DNA of 32,995 nucleotides from an uncultured Lachnospiraceae bacterium (GCA_910586615.1 CAJUJP010000035.1:1-32995), one strand, 5' to 3'. Shown: positions 16,678 to 24,157, counted from the first letter of the stretch. The notes: generated by a model not told the origin, from the letters alone. Program-made: numbers and translations.

Positions 16678-16951
16678 GTCATTTTTTTTGTATTGTACTG
16701 CCGGAACAAATCGGTTTCAGCATGTTGATAAGTTGAAGTTGTTGATTTATTTGCTAAAGCTTGGAGATTTTTTATGCAAAAGACAGTTGTGCGGAAGTAA
16801 GATGACTTGGTACGGGCAGGCATAATTTCTCTTATCAGGGTTCTCAATGCCCTATGGGAAGATATAACAGAGATAAAAAGTATAAACGCGCAATCGAAAT
16901 TTAAAAAATTTGTTAGTAAGTAATTATGATAAAAAGGAAGAATGATAATAT
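16678..16951. other. Intergenic region after proB with a nine-codon open frame
   Basis: A T8 run directly after the proB stop lacks a clear stem. At 16774-16800 an ATG seven bases after GGAG begins a frame of only eight residues (MQKTVVRK) before TAA. It is either a leader peptide or the truncated start of a lost gene. The last 100 bases are AT-rich and supply the AAGGAAG site of the following methyltransferase. No other gene was seen. Confidence 0.4.
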
Positions 16952-17755
16952 ATGTGGAATGCGAAATTATATGATACATTTAGCAAAGAAAGAATACAAC
17001 CGTCAATTGATTTAGCAAACAGAATAGATCAATTATGTGTGCGAATATTAGATGTAGGCTGTGGATCAGGTATGAGTACTCTGGCTCTTAGAAAAAGGTT
17101 TCCGGAGGCAGAGATTGTAGGTGTTGATTTATCTGCTGATATGCTGGAAAATGCGAAGAAACTTTTGCCTGATGTAAAATGGATTCAAAGGGATTGCAGC
17201 GAAAGTTTAGTGGATTTGGGGCAATTTGATTTGGTATTTTCAAATGCTTTTTTGCAATGGCTCTCCGATCAGGAAAATTTTATTAAAAATATACGGAAGT
17301 GCATAAAAGAAAATGGTATATTGGCTTTGCAGATCCCAAATTTCGAAACTATGCCGATTGCAGGTATTATTAAAGAAGTAGCCAGGGAATTTGATACTAG
17401 TGGTGATATTTTTGCCACGCTGCATGACAATTGTTATAATCATTCCCTTATAACCTACTATAATATGATGTCAAGATATTATTCTAATGTTGAAGTGTGG
17501 CAGACAAATTATATGCATCAAATGGATAATAGTGATGCGGTGGTTGAATTTGTAAAGAGTACAGCTTTAATTCCGTATTTGGAAAGGCTTTCAGAATTAC
17601 AAGAAAAAGAATTTCTGGGTCAATTAAAAAAGAGGACGGCTGAATATTATAAGCCGTGTGAAAATGGTAAAGTTCTGTTTCCGTTTGAAAGAATATTCGT
17701 ACACGGTTTAAATAGCACAAGCGGCGATAGGGATATACATGAAAAAATGGTATAG
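16952..17755 (+). CDS. Class I SAM methyltransferase, trans-aconitate methyltransferase-like
   Basis: 267 residues. The start MWNAKLYDTFSKERIQPSID and the SAM-binding motif ILDVGCGSGMSTLALRKRFP (from residue 32; GCGSG at 36-40) with acidic Asp in VGVDLS resemble Tam-type methyltransferases, which methylate trans-aconitate. Later parts (FDLVFSNAFLQWL, ENGILALQIPN) fit the same fold. The substrate is inferred only from overall likeness. Codon use is markedly AT-rich compared with proB and proA, which suggests acquisition by transfer. The start has AAGGAAG about nine bases upstream. Confidence 0.8.
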   Translation: MWNAKLYDTFSKERIQPSIDLANRIDQLCVRILDVGCGSGMSTLALRKRFPEAEIVGVDLSADMLENAKKLLPDVKWIQRDCSESLVDLGQFDLVFSNAFLQWLSDQENFIKNIRKCIKENGILALQIPNFETMPIAGIIKEVAREFDTSGDIFATLHDNCYNHSLITYYNMMSRYYSNVEVWQTNYMHQMDNSDAVVEFVKSTALIPYLERLSELQEKEFLGQLKKRTAEYYKPCENGKVLFPFERIFVHGLNSTSGDRDIHEKMV

Positions 17756-17795
17756 TGATGATTATGTTTTCCAATTATTGCTATAGAGGATATAA

Positions 17796-17900
17796 GATTG
17801 AAAATTAAAATTTTCAATCGCGAGATTTGTGTCTGCGCGTTTCTTGCCACAAACTCGTTTAATGCGACGTCTCAACATAGTTGAGACAAAAGCAGCGCAG
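17796..17900 (+). ncRNA. Structured leader, copy 1 (predicted pseudoknot) before the second methyltransferase
   Basis: A perfect hairpin (GATTGAAAAT 17796-17805, ATTTTCAATC 17810-17819) is followed by stem A: CGAG-A-TTTGTG (17821-17831, bulged A) with CACAAACTCG (17848-17857). The loop of A contains CTGCGC (17833-17838), which pairs with GCGCAG (17895-17900) downstream. The order A-B-A'-B' therefore makes a pseudoknot. An extra perfect hairpin, GTCTCAAC/GTTGAGAC (17869-17887), sits between A' and B'. B' ends four bases before the GGAG of the next gene. Stem A covaries with copy 2 before ilvC. Confidence 0.6.
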
Positions 17901-17914
17901 AAATGGAGAAAAAT

Positions 17915-18664
17915 ATGAATTATCAAGACATTAATGCCAAATCCATAGATTCATGGTGTAAGAATGGGTGGCAATGGGGAAAGGCAATTTCACATGAAGA
18001 GTATCAGAAAGCCTTAAATGGTGAGTGGAATGTACTTCTTACGCCGACAAAGGCTGTCCCTCACGACTGGTTTGGTAATATGAAAGATAAAAAGATTTTA
18101 GGACTGGCAAGCGGCGGTGGACAGCAGATTCCGATCTTTACAGCGCTTGGCGCAGAATGTGCCGTGTTGGATTATTCTGGTGAGCAATGCGAACGGGAAA
18201 GAGAAATTGCCACGAGAGAGGGGTATGATGTTGAAATCCTCCAATTCGATATGACCAGAAGACTGCCCTTTGATGATGAAACATTTGATCTTATTTTTCA
18301 TCCTGTGTCAAATTGTTATGTTGAAGAAGTAAAGCCGATATTCAAAGAATGCTTTCGAATATTGAAGAAGGGCGGCATTCTTTTGTGTGGATTAGACAAC
18401 GGAATCAACTTTATATTTGACGATACAGAGACAGAAATTAAATATAAGCTGCCTTTTAATCCGTTGAAGGATCCGCAGCAGTATGAAGAATCAATCAAAA
18501 ATGATTGGGGGATACAATTTTCCCATACGCTTGAAGAACAGATCGGAGGACAGTTGGAAGCCGGATTTGTGCTTACCAGTCTATATGAAGATACAAATGG
18601 TGAGGGCAAATTGCATGAATACAATATTCCTTCATTCTGGGCTACACGCGCAGTAAAACCATAA
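17915..18664 (+). CDS. Class I SAM-dependent methyltransferase
   Basis: 249 residues. It opens MNYQDINAKSIDSWCKNGWQ and has the SAM-binding glycine loop ILGLASGGGQQ (61-71), an acidic strand end at VLDYSGEQ (84-91), then DMTRRLPFDDETFDLIFHPV and a post-motif ILKKGGILLCGLDNG. Such proteins methylate small molecules. No substrate can be named. GGAG at 17905-17908 is six bases before ATG 17915. The in-frame ATG at 17903 overlaps that site and is rejected. It ends about 260 bases before the DUF896 gene and is preceded by the structured leader at 17796-17900. Confidence 0.85.
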   Translation: MNYQDINAKSIDSWCKNGWQWGKAISHEEYQKALNGEWNVLLTPTKAVPHDWFGNMKDKKILGLASGGGQQIPIFTALGAECAVLDYSGEQCEREREIATREGYDVEILQFDMTRRLPFDDETFDLIFHPVSNCYVEEVKPIFKECFRILKKGGILLCGLDNGINFIFDDTETEIKYKLPFNPLKDPQQYEESIKNDWGIQFSHTLEEQIGGQLEAGFVLTSLYEDTNGEGKLHEYNIPSFWATRAVKP

Positions 18665-18705
18665 TCAAGGATTGTAACTAAGATAGAAATGCAGGAGAGA
18701 ATAGA

Positions 18706-18815
18706 TTGAAAAATCAAAGATTTTTCAACTTTCTATTTAAGCAGTATCGCAAGCAGGCTTGCGATATGCATGGGGATTAGTGTGAAAAATAAGCTTGATA
18801 GCTCATTTTTTACAC
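18706..18815 (+). repeat. Three strong hairpins after the second methyltransferase
   Basis: TTGAAAAATC (18706-18715) pairs with GATTTTTCAA (18719-18728). TATCGCAAGC (18745-18754) pairs with GCTTGCGATA (18757-18766), extended by GCA/TGC outside a bulged G. GTGTGAAAAAT to TTACAC (18780-18815) forms a third. The first resembles the hairpin that opens leader copy 1 (both begin GATTGAAAA). Confidence 0.65.
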
Positions 18816-18910
18816 GGTTATTTGTGCCGCAGGCGTCACAAAATAGCTCTTATCGCAGAACCGAATCTGATATTCGGCTCGCGATTCCTCCGACGCTAAA
18901 GCGTCTGCGG
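18816..18910 (+). ncRNA. Structured leader, copy 3 (predicted pseudoknot) before the DUF896 gene
   Basis: Stem A is GGTTATTTGTG (18816-18826) with CACAAAATAGC (18837-18847, one bulged A). The loop between holds CCGCAGGCGT (18827-18836), which pairs with GCGTCTGCGG (18901-18910) over ten positions, two of them wobbles. Between A' and B' is the hairpin CCGAAT/ATTCGG. B' can instead form a local hairpin with CCGACGC (18890-18896). B' ends directly before the AATGGAG of the gene, as in copy 1. Confidence 0.5.
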
Positions 18911-18923
18911 AATGGAGAATAAT

Positions 18924-19154
18924 ATGACCGTAGAACAGATGACAAAGAGAATCAACGAATTATACCATAAATCCCAGGCAGAAGGGCTTACAGACGCAGA
19001 GAAAAAAGAGCAGAAGCAGCTCAGGCAGGCATATGTTGCCAATGTGCGGGTGAATCTGCGGGGACAGCTTAATAATATTTCCATTGTGGAAAAGGATGGC
19101 TCCGTCACCGATCTGGGGGAAAAATTCGGGAATGAGAAAAAAGAATCGGATTAA
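18924..19154 (+). CDS. DUF896 family small protein (YnzC-like)
   Basis: 76 residues: MTVEQMTKRINELYHKSQAE, a helical hairpin with the family signature I-N-E-L-x-x-K-x-x-x-x-G-L-T, then EQKQLRQAYVANVRVNLRGQ. Members such as Bacillus YnzC are short two-helix proteins of unknown function. GGAG at 18914-18917 lies six bases before ATG 18924. The in-frame ATG at 18912 overlaps that site and is rejected. Sequence beyond the core is charged and probably unstructured. Confidence 0.9.
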   Translation: MTVEQMTKRINELYHKSQAEGLTDAEKKEQKQLRQAYVANVRVNLRGQLNNISIVEKDGSVTDLGEKFGNEKKESD

Positions 19155-19222
19155 AATTGCATGAATTGCAGCAAAACTCATACAAAGGATTAGGGTATCA
19201 AAAGGTGCAGTTCACAAAAAGA

Positions 19223-19265
19223 AAGGGCATATTGCACAAAGTGCTCCCTTGTGTCGGCTTCGACA
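19223..19265 (+). repeat. Two adjacent hairpins before the cyclo-ligase gene
   Basis: AAGGG (19223-19227) with CCCTT (19246-19250), containing GCAC/GTGC inside, is followed at once by TGTCG-GCTT-CGACA (19252-19265). A short T-rich stretch follows. They may be a weak terminator for the DUF896 gene or leader structure for the next gene. Confidence 0.4.
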
Positions 19266-19322
19266 AATGAATTTTCTAAATATTTCGATAGAGATTAAAA
19301 TGAAGTGTGCAGAATGGAGAAA

Positions 19323-20066
19323 ATGGTGGAAGAGAGACCGGATATCACGCAGCAGAAGAGAATAATCCGTAAACAGGTGCTGGCAGTGAGGGACAGTATA
19401 TCCGCTGGGGACAGGAAACAATATAACGCCGTAATCAGAAGACATGTACTGACTCAGTCAGTCTATGGCGAGGCACAGGTTATTCTCGCTTATGTAAGCT
19501 ACCGGAGTGAAGTCGATACGACTGTATTGATTGAACGGGCGCTGGCGGATGGAAAATATGTATTTGCACCGAAGGTTTCCGGTGATGATATGGAATTCTG
19601 GCGGATTACGGCTATGGAAGATCTGAAGGAAGGATACCGGGGGATACCGGAGCCGGCGGAGAGCGTTTCTTTCCCCGCCTGGTTCGCACGGCAATGCATT
19701 CCGGAAGCCGTGTGCGGCGATGTACATGAAACGGAAAATAGCGCCGGCAGGAAGTCTGTGTCAGGTTGCGAAAAGGGGATTTGCCGTGTTATGATGTGGA
19801 TGCCGGGTGCAGTCTTTGATCAGGCAGGACACCGGATCGGCTACGGCGGAGGATACTATGACCGTTACTTACAGCGTCTTGTGTGTATGAGTGAGAAAGA
19901 CCCTGGAGGCAGTGCGGACACAGGGCGGAAGCAGCCGGTCATGCTCCTGACCACGGCGGCGCTTGCTTACAGCTGCCAGGTGCTTGCGCAGATTCCCTAT
20001 GAGGCACATGATATAATACCGGATATGCTGATTACAGAAAAAGGAGTATTGCAAGCAGTCAGGTAA
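19323..20066 (+). CDS. 5-formyltetrahydrofolate cyclo-ligase with an internal insertion
   Basis: The enzyme converts 5-formyl-THF to 5,10-methenyl-THF using ATP, recycling a folate side product. The N-terminal QQKRIIRKQVLAVRDSI holds the basic ATP-binding segment. LAYVSYRSEVDT is the folate-side strand, and RIGYGGGYYDRYL (171-183) is the family signature. At 247 residues it is longer than the usual 180-200. An extra segment of about 30 residues (123-153, rich in Cys, Glu and Ser) lies just before the catalytic core, and another stretch follows the signature. The start is uncertain: GGAG (19316-19319) is 3 bases from ATG 19323 and 6 from GTG 19326, the latter equal to the spacing of the two genes upstream. 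Confidence 0.9.
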   Translation: MVEERPDITQQKRIIRKQVLAVRDSISAGDRKQYNAVIRRHVLTQSVYGEAQVILAYVSYRSEVDTTVLIERALADGKYVFAPKVSGDDMEFWRITAMEDLKEGYRGIPEPAESVSFPAWFARQCIPEAVCGDVHETENSAGRKSVSGCEKGICRVMMWMPGAVFDQAGHRIGYGGGYYDRYLQRLVCMSEKDPGGSADTGRKQPVMLLTTAALAYSCQVLAQIPYEAHDIIPDMLITEKGVLQAVR

Positions 20067-20118
20067 AGAAAAAATTTATGTGATAAAGTATTTCGTAAAG
20101 TACCTCGTAATTATTTAT

Positions 20119-20148
20119 TTGCTGCAGATGAAAAATATGCTACATAAT
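20119..20148 (+). promoter_or_regulatory. Candidate proA promoter
   Basis: TTGCTG (20119-20124) and CATAAT (20143-20148) are 18 bases apart, in an AT-rich gap 70 bases before proA. Confidence 0.35.
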
Positions 20149-20220
20149 ATAAACAGAATAAACGTGGTTTAACGGATTTGGCGTGTAAACCGGAAAACGG
20201 ATAGAATGGAGAGGATTCAT

Positions 20221-21465
20221 ATGGAATATTTAGAGATTTTAGGACAGAAAGCCGTTGCGGCAAAATATGAGCTGCAGAAATTGGCTAAAGAAGTCAAAAA
20301 CATGGCGTTGCAGGAAACCGCCGCGGCTTTCATAAAAGAGACAGACCGTATTCTCGCGGCCAATGAGAAGGATTATGAGATCGCAAAACAGGGCGGCATG
20401 AACGAAGGTCTGCTGGATCGTCTGAAGCTGACGCCGGAACGGATTGAAGCCATGGCGGAGGGGCTGCGGCAGATTGCGGTGCTGGAAGACCCGGTCGGGG
20501 AAATCATGGAGTCTTTCGACAGACCGAACGGACTGCAGATCGACAAAGTCAGAGTGCCCATGGGCGTGATCGGTATTATCTATGAGGCGAGACCCAATGT
20601 GACGGCGGATGCTTTCGGGTTGTGCTTTAAGACCGGCAATGCAGTTATCCTGAAAGGCGGCAAAGACGCATTCTATTCCAATGAAGCGATTACGGAAATT
20701 ATCAGGGAGACGCTGTGTGACATACGGATTCCGGCAGATGCGATACAGTTGATCACTGATAATGACAGGGCGGTGACCACTGCTTTTATGCAGTTGAAGC
20801 AGTATGTGGACGTGCTGATTCCGAGGGGCGGCGCGGGGCTGATTCGTGCCGTGGTAGAGAACAGTACCATACCGGTAATCGAGACGGGAACAGGAAACTG
20901 TCACATCTATGTGGATGAAGATGCGGATTTAGAGCAGGCGGTTCCCATCATCATCAATGCCAAGACACAGCGCATCGGCGTGTGCAACGCCTGTGAATCC
21001 CTGCTGGTACATGAGAAGATTGCGGATCGTTTCCTGCCTGCACTTGGAAAAGCGCTGAAGGAAAAAAGCGTGGAGATACGCGGCGACGAGAGGGTGAGGA
21101 CGCTGATTCCCGAAGCCTTGGAGGCGACAGAGGAAGACTATGGCACGGAATATTTAGATTATATTATCTCGATGAAAACGGTGGCTTCCGTGGAGGAGGC
21201 TGTGGCGCATATTAACCGATACAATACGCGGCATTCCGATGCCATCCTCACGAAGAATGCAGAACATGCGGAAATCTTTTTACAGGGTGTCGATTCAGCC
21301 TGCGTGTATGCCAATGCATCAACCCGTTTTACGGACGGGTTTGAATTCGGATTCGGTGCGGAGATCGGGATCAGCACCCAGAAGTTACATGCCAGAGGGC
21401 CTATGGGGCTGAAGGAACTGACTACATACAAGTATCTGATACGCGGCAACGGACAGATCCGGTAA
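20221..21465 (+). CDS. proA: Glutamate-5-semialdehyde dehydrogenase (gamma-glutamyl phosphate reductase)
   Basis: 414 residues, the standard length. It reduces glutamyl phosphate with NADPH, the second step of proline synthesis after ProB. Visible motifs are VPMGVIGIIYEARPNVT (112-128), the Rossmann and hinge regions, GGAGLIRAVVENSTIPVIET, the catalytic cysteine in RIGVCNACESLLVH (Cys255), and the C-terminal RGPMGLKELTTYKYLI. The ATG at 20221 has GGAGAGG about seven bases upstream. The in-frame ATG at 20206 overlaps that site. A hairpin with a near-perfect 14-bp stem starts immediately after the stop. Confidence 0.97.
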   Translation: MEYLEILGQKAVAAKYELQKLAKEVKNMALQETAAAFIKETDRILAANEKDYEIAKQGGMNEGLLDRLKLTPERIEAMAEGLRQIAVLEDPVGEIMESFDRPNGLQIDKVRVPMGVIGIIYEARPNVTADAFGLCFKTGNAVILKGGKDAFYSNEAITEIIRETLCDIRIPADAIQLITDNDRAVTTAFMQLKQYVDVLIPRGGAGLIRAVVENSTIPVIETGTGNCHIYVDEDADLEQAVPIIINAKTQRIGVCNACESLLVHEKIADRFLPALGKALKEKSVEIRGDERVRTLIPEALEATEEDYGTEYLDYIISMKTVASVEEAVAHINRYNTRHSDAILTKNAEHAEIFLQGVDSACVYANASTRFTDGFEFGFGAEIGISTQKLHARGPMGLKELTTYKYLIRGNGQIR

Positions 21466-21499
21466 CGATGTCGATGGTCCGGGCGACCATCTGACATCG
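21466..21499 (+). repeat. Strong hairpin at the proA stop codon
   Basis: CGATGTC-GATGGTC (21466-21479) pairs with GACCATC-T-GACATCG (21485-21499), with one bulged T and a five-base loop. No T-run follows, so it is not an intrinsic terminator. It may protect the mRNA 3' end. Confidence 0.6.
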
Positions 21500-21567
21500 G
21501 GTGTGAATGGCAGCACCGTAACGCCGCAGCTTGATATGAGATGCTTGAAATAAGATTTAATTTACTG

Positions 21568-21596
21568 TTGACATATTGGATATATTATATTATTAT
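21568..21596 (+). promoter_or_regulatory. Promoter of the metal-sensor gene
   Basis: A perfect -35 box TTGACA (21568-21573) and TATTAT (21591-21596) are separated by 17 bases. The -10 box abuts the operator dyad that follows, so a bound repressor would cover the start site. Confidence 0.8.
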
Positions 21597-21622
21597 ACAT
21601 ATGAACAAATAATCATATGTAT
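21595..21622. promoter_or_regulatory. SmtB/ArsR-type operator dyad
   Basis: ATACATATGA (21595-21604) and TCATATGTAT (21613-21622) are perfect inverted repeats around ACAAATAA. The core A-T-A-T-G-A-A-C-A-A-A-T-A-A-T-C-A-T-A-T matches the imperfect 12-2-12 dyad with TGAA..TTCA-like halves bound by zinc and cadmium sensors of the SmtB/CzrA group. It overlaps the promoter start site and lies 28 bases before the gene start. Confidence 0.75.
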
Positions 21623-21650
21623 ATACGTAATCTGTTTGGAGGAGATGATT

Positions 21651-22025
21651 TTGACGGAGGAGAACAGAAGTAAGGCGGAGACAGACGTAAGGGATTCACA
21701 GCCAACGCGGAAAGATATCATAGACAAAGTACTGGCGCAGCAGCCGGATGATGAGATTTTGTATGATCTGGCGGAACTTTTTAAGGTGTTTGGAGATTCT
21801 ACGAGAATCAAGATCCTGTATTCCATGTTCGAGCATGAGCTTTGCGTGAATGATATAGCCGGATTGTTGAATTTAAGTCAGTCTTCCGTGAGTCATCAGC
21901 TGCGGATCCTTAAAACATCCAAACTGGTGAAGTTCAGACGGGAGGGAAAGTCCATTTTCTATTCACTGGACGATGAACATGTGCGTTCGATTATCAGTAT
22001 GGGAATGGAGCATGTTGAGGAATAA
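21651..22025 (+). CDS. ArsR/SmtB-family metal-responsive transcriptional repressor
   Basis: 124 residues. The winged helix-turn-helix spans about 40-106: FKVFGDSTRIKILYSMFEHE, then ELCVNDIAGLLNLSQSSVSH (63-82) with recognition helix SQSSVSHQLRIL, and the wing KFRREGKSIFYSL. The alpha-5 metal site is present as Asp108, His110, His121 and Glu124, whose spacing (2, 11, 3) equals the zinc ligands of SmtB. The alpha-3N cysteine pair of CadC-type sensors is incomplete (ELCVND has Asn in place of the second Cys). It should therefore release DNA on binding zinc. The TTG at 21651 is eight bases after GGAGG, better than ATG 21645, which is two bases away. An operator overlaps its own promoter. Confidence 0.9.
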   Translation: MTEENRSKAETDVRDSQPTRKDIIDKVLAQQPDDEILYDLAELFKVFGDSTRIKILYSMFEHELCVNDIAGLLNLSQSSVSHQLRILKTSKLVKFRREGKSIFYSLDDEHVRSIISMGMEHVEE

Positions 22026-22142
22026 AACATGAAGTGATACGAAAGCAGCAAAGTACGCTGCTTAAGTATCACTAAGTCATGTTTGGAAGAATGCCGCCTG
22101 CGGCGGGCATTCTTCCCTGGGGTGAAATCAGCGTTGTTTCAC
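22025..22142 (+). repeat. Three tandem hairpins between the repressor and the HMA gene
   Basis: First, AAACATGA-GTGATAC-AGCAGC pairs with GCTGCT-GTATCAC-TCATGTTT (22025-22084), with small internal loops. Second, GGAAGAATGCC plus GCC pairs with GGC plus GGGCATTCTTCC (22085-22116). Third, GTGAAA with TTTCAC (22122-22142). None is followed by a T-run. They directly abut one another. Confidence 0.65.
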
Positions 22143-22249
22143 GTGGTGGGAAGTGCGGAAATGCCAGGATTGGGTGTGGATTGAAGGGTGAAAGATTTGA
22201 TGGTGTTGTTTCGATCATTATGTACAGAAAAGATATGGAGGAAGAAGGT

Positions 22250-22468
22250 ATGAGTAAAACTTACAAGATTGAAGTTGACTGTGCGAACTGTGCGGAGAAG
22301 ATGCAGGAAGCGGCCAGGAAGACAGAGGGAGTTGCGGATGCTGTGGTAAGCTTTATGACGCAGAAGATGAAAGTTGACTTCGTTGAGGGAGCCGATGAGA
22401 AGGCCGTTATGAAGAAAGTTCTGAAGGCATGCAGGAAAGTGGAACCGGACTGTGAGATTGAAATTTAG
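22250..22468 (+). CDS. Heavy-metal-associated (HMA) domain protein, metallochaperone-like
   Basis: 72 residues, one ferredoxin-like HMA domain. The metal motif is VDCANCAEKM with Cys11 and Cys14 (C-x-x-C). KTEGVADAVVSFMTQKMKVDF forms the second half of the fold. Such free domains usually deliver zinc, cadmium or copper to a P-type ATPase. The usual companion, a P1B ATPase, is absent. A terminator and the convergent uraA gene follow instead. GGAGG lies seven bases before ATG 22250. The frame is open upstream to 22079, but through hairpins and without homology. Confidence 0.88.
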   Translation: MSKTYKIEVDCANCAEKMQEAARKTEGVADAVVSFMTQKMKVDFVEGADEKAVMKKVLKACRKVEPDCEIEI

Positions 22469-22564
22469 TTGGCATGTTTTCAGGAATCATAGGAAAATAT
22501 ACGGATAACAGACCGAAAACAGATTTGTAAAACAGGTGTATAAAGAAAAAACAGAATAAGTGCC

Positions 22565-22614
22565 ATAATGAAGCAGGCGGCTGATCATGAAGGATCAACC
22601 GCCTGCTTCATTAT
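22565..22614. terminator. Bidirectional terminator between the HMA gene and uraA
   Basis: A perfect 16-bp stem pairs 22565-22580 with 22599-22614, continued by GATC/GATC after a two-base mismatch. The left arm begins with ATAA and the right ends TTAT. It serves both convergent transcripts. Confidence 0.85.
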
Positions 22615-22657
22615 AAAACATTATCAGACTGAAAGTGTTCTGCATGAAACGGCAGAC

Positions 22658-24040
22658 TTACTTTTTCTTGGGCTGAGGGTTAAAGCTGACGCCTCTGTTT
22701 ACATCTCCGCTGGGATTTTCACCGAAGCTGTAGTCATTGCCGGGAAGAACCGCGTTTAAGATAATACCTGCCAGCGCTGCGATGGCCAGAGAGGTCAGGG
22801 TAATAGATGTACCTGCCACGGTGAAAGTAAGGCCGCCGGAAAATCCAAGACCGCACACGAGAATAACCGCAGCGATAATCAGATTTCTGGATTTGGTGAA
22901 GTCAACCTTGTTTTCAACAACGTTTCTGACGCCGATAGCAGAAATCATACCATACAGGATAAAGCTCACGCCGCCGATGATCGCAGAAGGAAGTGAACCG
23001 ATGACAGCTGCCATTTTCGGGATGAAGCTGAGTATGATGGCATACAGGGCGGCAAGCCGGATAACCTTGGGATCGAAGACACCGCTTAATTCCAATACGC
23101 CTGTGTTTTCTCCGTAGGTAGTATTGGCCGGGCCCCCAAACATTGCCGACAGGGAAGTTGCAAGACCATCACCGACCAGAGTGCGGTGTAGACCGGGATC
23201 TTCCAGATAGTTTTCACCTACCGTTGCAGAGATGGCGGAAATGTCACCGATATGTTCCATCATGGTTGCCAGTGCAATGGGCGCCATGACAAGGATCGCC
23301 GTGATATCGAATCTGCAGATCTGGAAAGGCGGAAGTCCTAACAGAGATGATTCGGCTACGCTGGTGAAATCCAGAATCGCCGTTCCGTCAGCATTGGTAA
23401 AGCCGAGGGCATTCATGATCAGGGCTGCTGCATAGGAAATAACCACGCCCAGCAGAATCGGTATAATCTTCCACATTCCTTTTCCCCAGATATTAAAAAT
23501 GATGATTACTGCAAGGGCGATCAGTGCGAGAAACCAATTCGTGGATGCGTTGTTTACGGCCGAGGGCGCGAGGCTTAAGCCGATACAGATTATGATGGGG
23601 CCGGTGACAACAGGGGGAAGAAACCGCATAACGCGTTTGATACCCACTATTTTGATTACCATTGCAAGAATCAGGTACAAAAGGCCGGCGATCACAATGC
23701 CCCCGCAGGCATAAGGCAGTTTTTCGCCGTAGGTCATATCGGCGAAGATGCCTGTATCCAGTTCCGCAACCGTGGCAAAGCCTCCCAGAAAGGCAAAAGA
23801 AGAACCAAGGAATGCCGGAACCTTTAATTTAGAACAGACATGGAAAAAGAGGGTACCGATACCGGCGAAGAATAATGTCACCTGAATCGATAAGCCCTCT
23901 CCGTTAAAATAGCTGTTGACCAGAATCGGCACCAGAATCGTTGCGCCGAACATTGCGAACATATGCTGCAAACCGAGCAGCAGCATCTTTGGGATACCCA
24001 GTGTACGGGCATCACGGATCGCTTCAAAACTTTTACTCAT
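22658..24040 (-). CDS. uraA: Uracil permease (NCS2 uracil/xanthine symporter)
   Basis: 460 residues on the minus strand, with about 14 hydrophobic segments. NCS2 hallmarks are LQHMFAMFGATILVPIL near the N-terminus, ATMMEHIGD (with the substrate-contacting Glu), and the family signature FGGPANTTYGENTGVLEL. The protein imports uracil by proton symport. It is divergent from upp, so uptake and phosphoribosylation of uracil are paired. The start has AAGGAG about eight bases upstream, and an excellent promoter lies at 24081-24109. The C-terminus is basic (QPKKK). Confidence 0.95.
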   Translation of the reverse strand: MSKSFEAIRDARTLGIPKMLLLGLQHMFAMFGATILVPILVNSYFNGEGLSIQVTLFFAGIGTLFFHVCSKLKVPAFLGSSFAFLGGFATVAELDTGIFADMTYGEKLPYACGGIVIAGLLYLILAMVIKIVGIKRVMRFLPPVVTGPIIICIGLSLAPSAVNNASTNWFLALIALAVIIIFNIWGKGMWKIIPILLGVVISYAAALIMNALGFTNADGTAILDFTSVAESSLLGLPPFQICRFDITAILVMAPIALATMMEHIGDISAISATVGENYLEDPGLHRTLVGDGLATSLSAMFGGPANTTYGENTGVLELSGVFDPKVIRLAALYAIILSFIPKMAAVIGSLPSAIIGGVSFILYGMISAIGVRNVVENKVDFTKSRNLIIAAVILVCGLGFSGGLTFTVAGTSITLTSLAIAALAGIILNAVLPGNDYSFGENPSGDVNRGVSFNPQPKKK

Positions 24041-24080
24041 AATAAATCTCCTTCCTCATTTGATGGATAAACCTAAAGAG

Positions 24081-24109
24081 ATTATATAGACTGTGAAGCG
24101 CTTTGGCAA
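24081..24109 (-). promoter_or_regulatory. uraA promoter
   Basis: On the minus strand TTGCCA (24109-24104) and TATAAT (24086-24081) are 17 bases apart, a near-consensus sigma-A promoter 40 bases before the uraA start. Confidence 0.8.
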
Positions 24110-24128
24110 GATGATTCATGAAAAGTTG

Positions 24129-24157
24129 TTGACTAAAAGGATGGAAATCAGTACTAT
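24129..24157 (+). promoter_or_regulatory. upp promoter
   Basis: TTGACT (24129-24134) and TACTAT (24152-24157) are 17 bases apart. It is back to back with the uraA promoter, 20 bases between the -35 boxes. Confidence 0.65.

Noticed and set aside
21466..21499. Intrinsic terminator after proA
   Set aside because: The stem is strong but no T-run follows, so it is listed only as a hairpin.
22079..22249. N-terminal extension of the HMA protein
   Set aside because: The extension reads through two hairpins and has no homology. ATG 22250 has a well-spaced GGAGG and gives a complete HMA domain.
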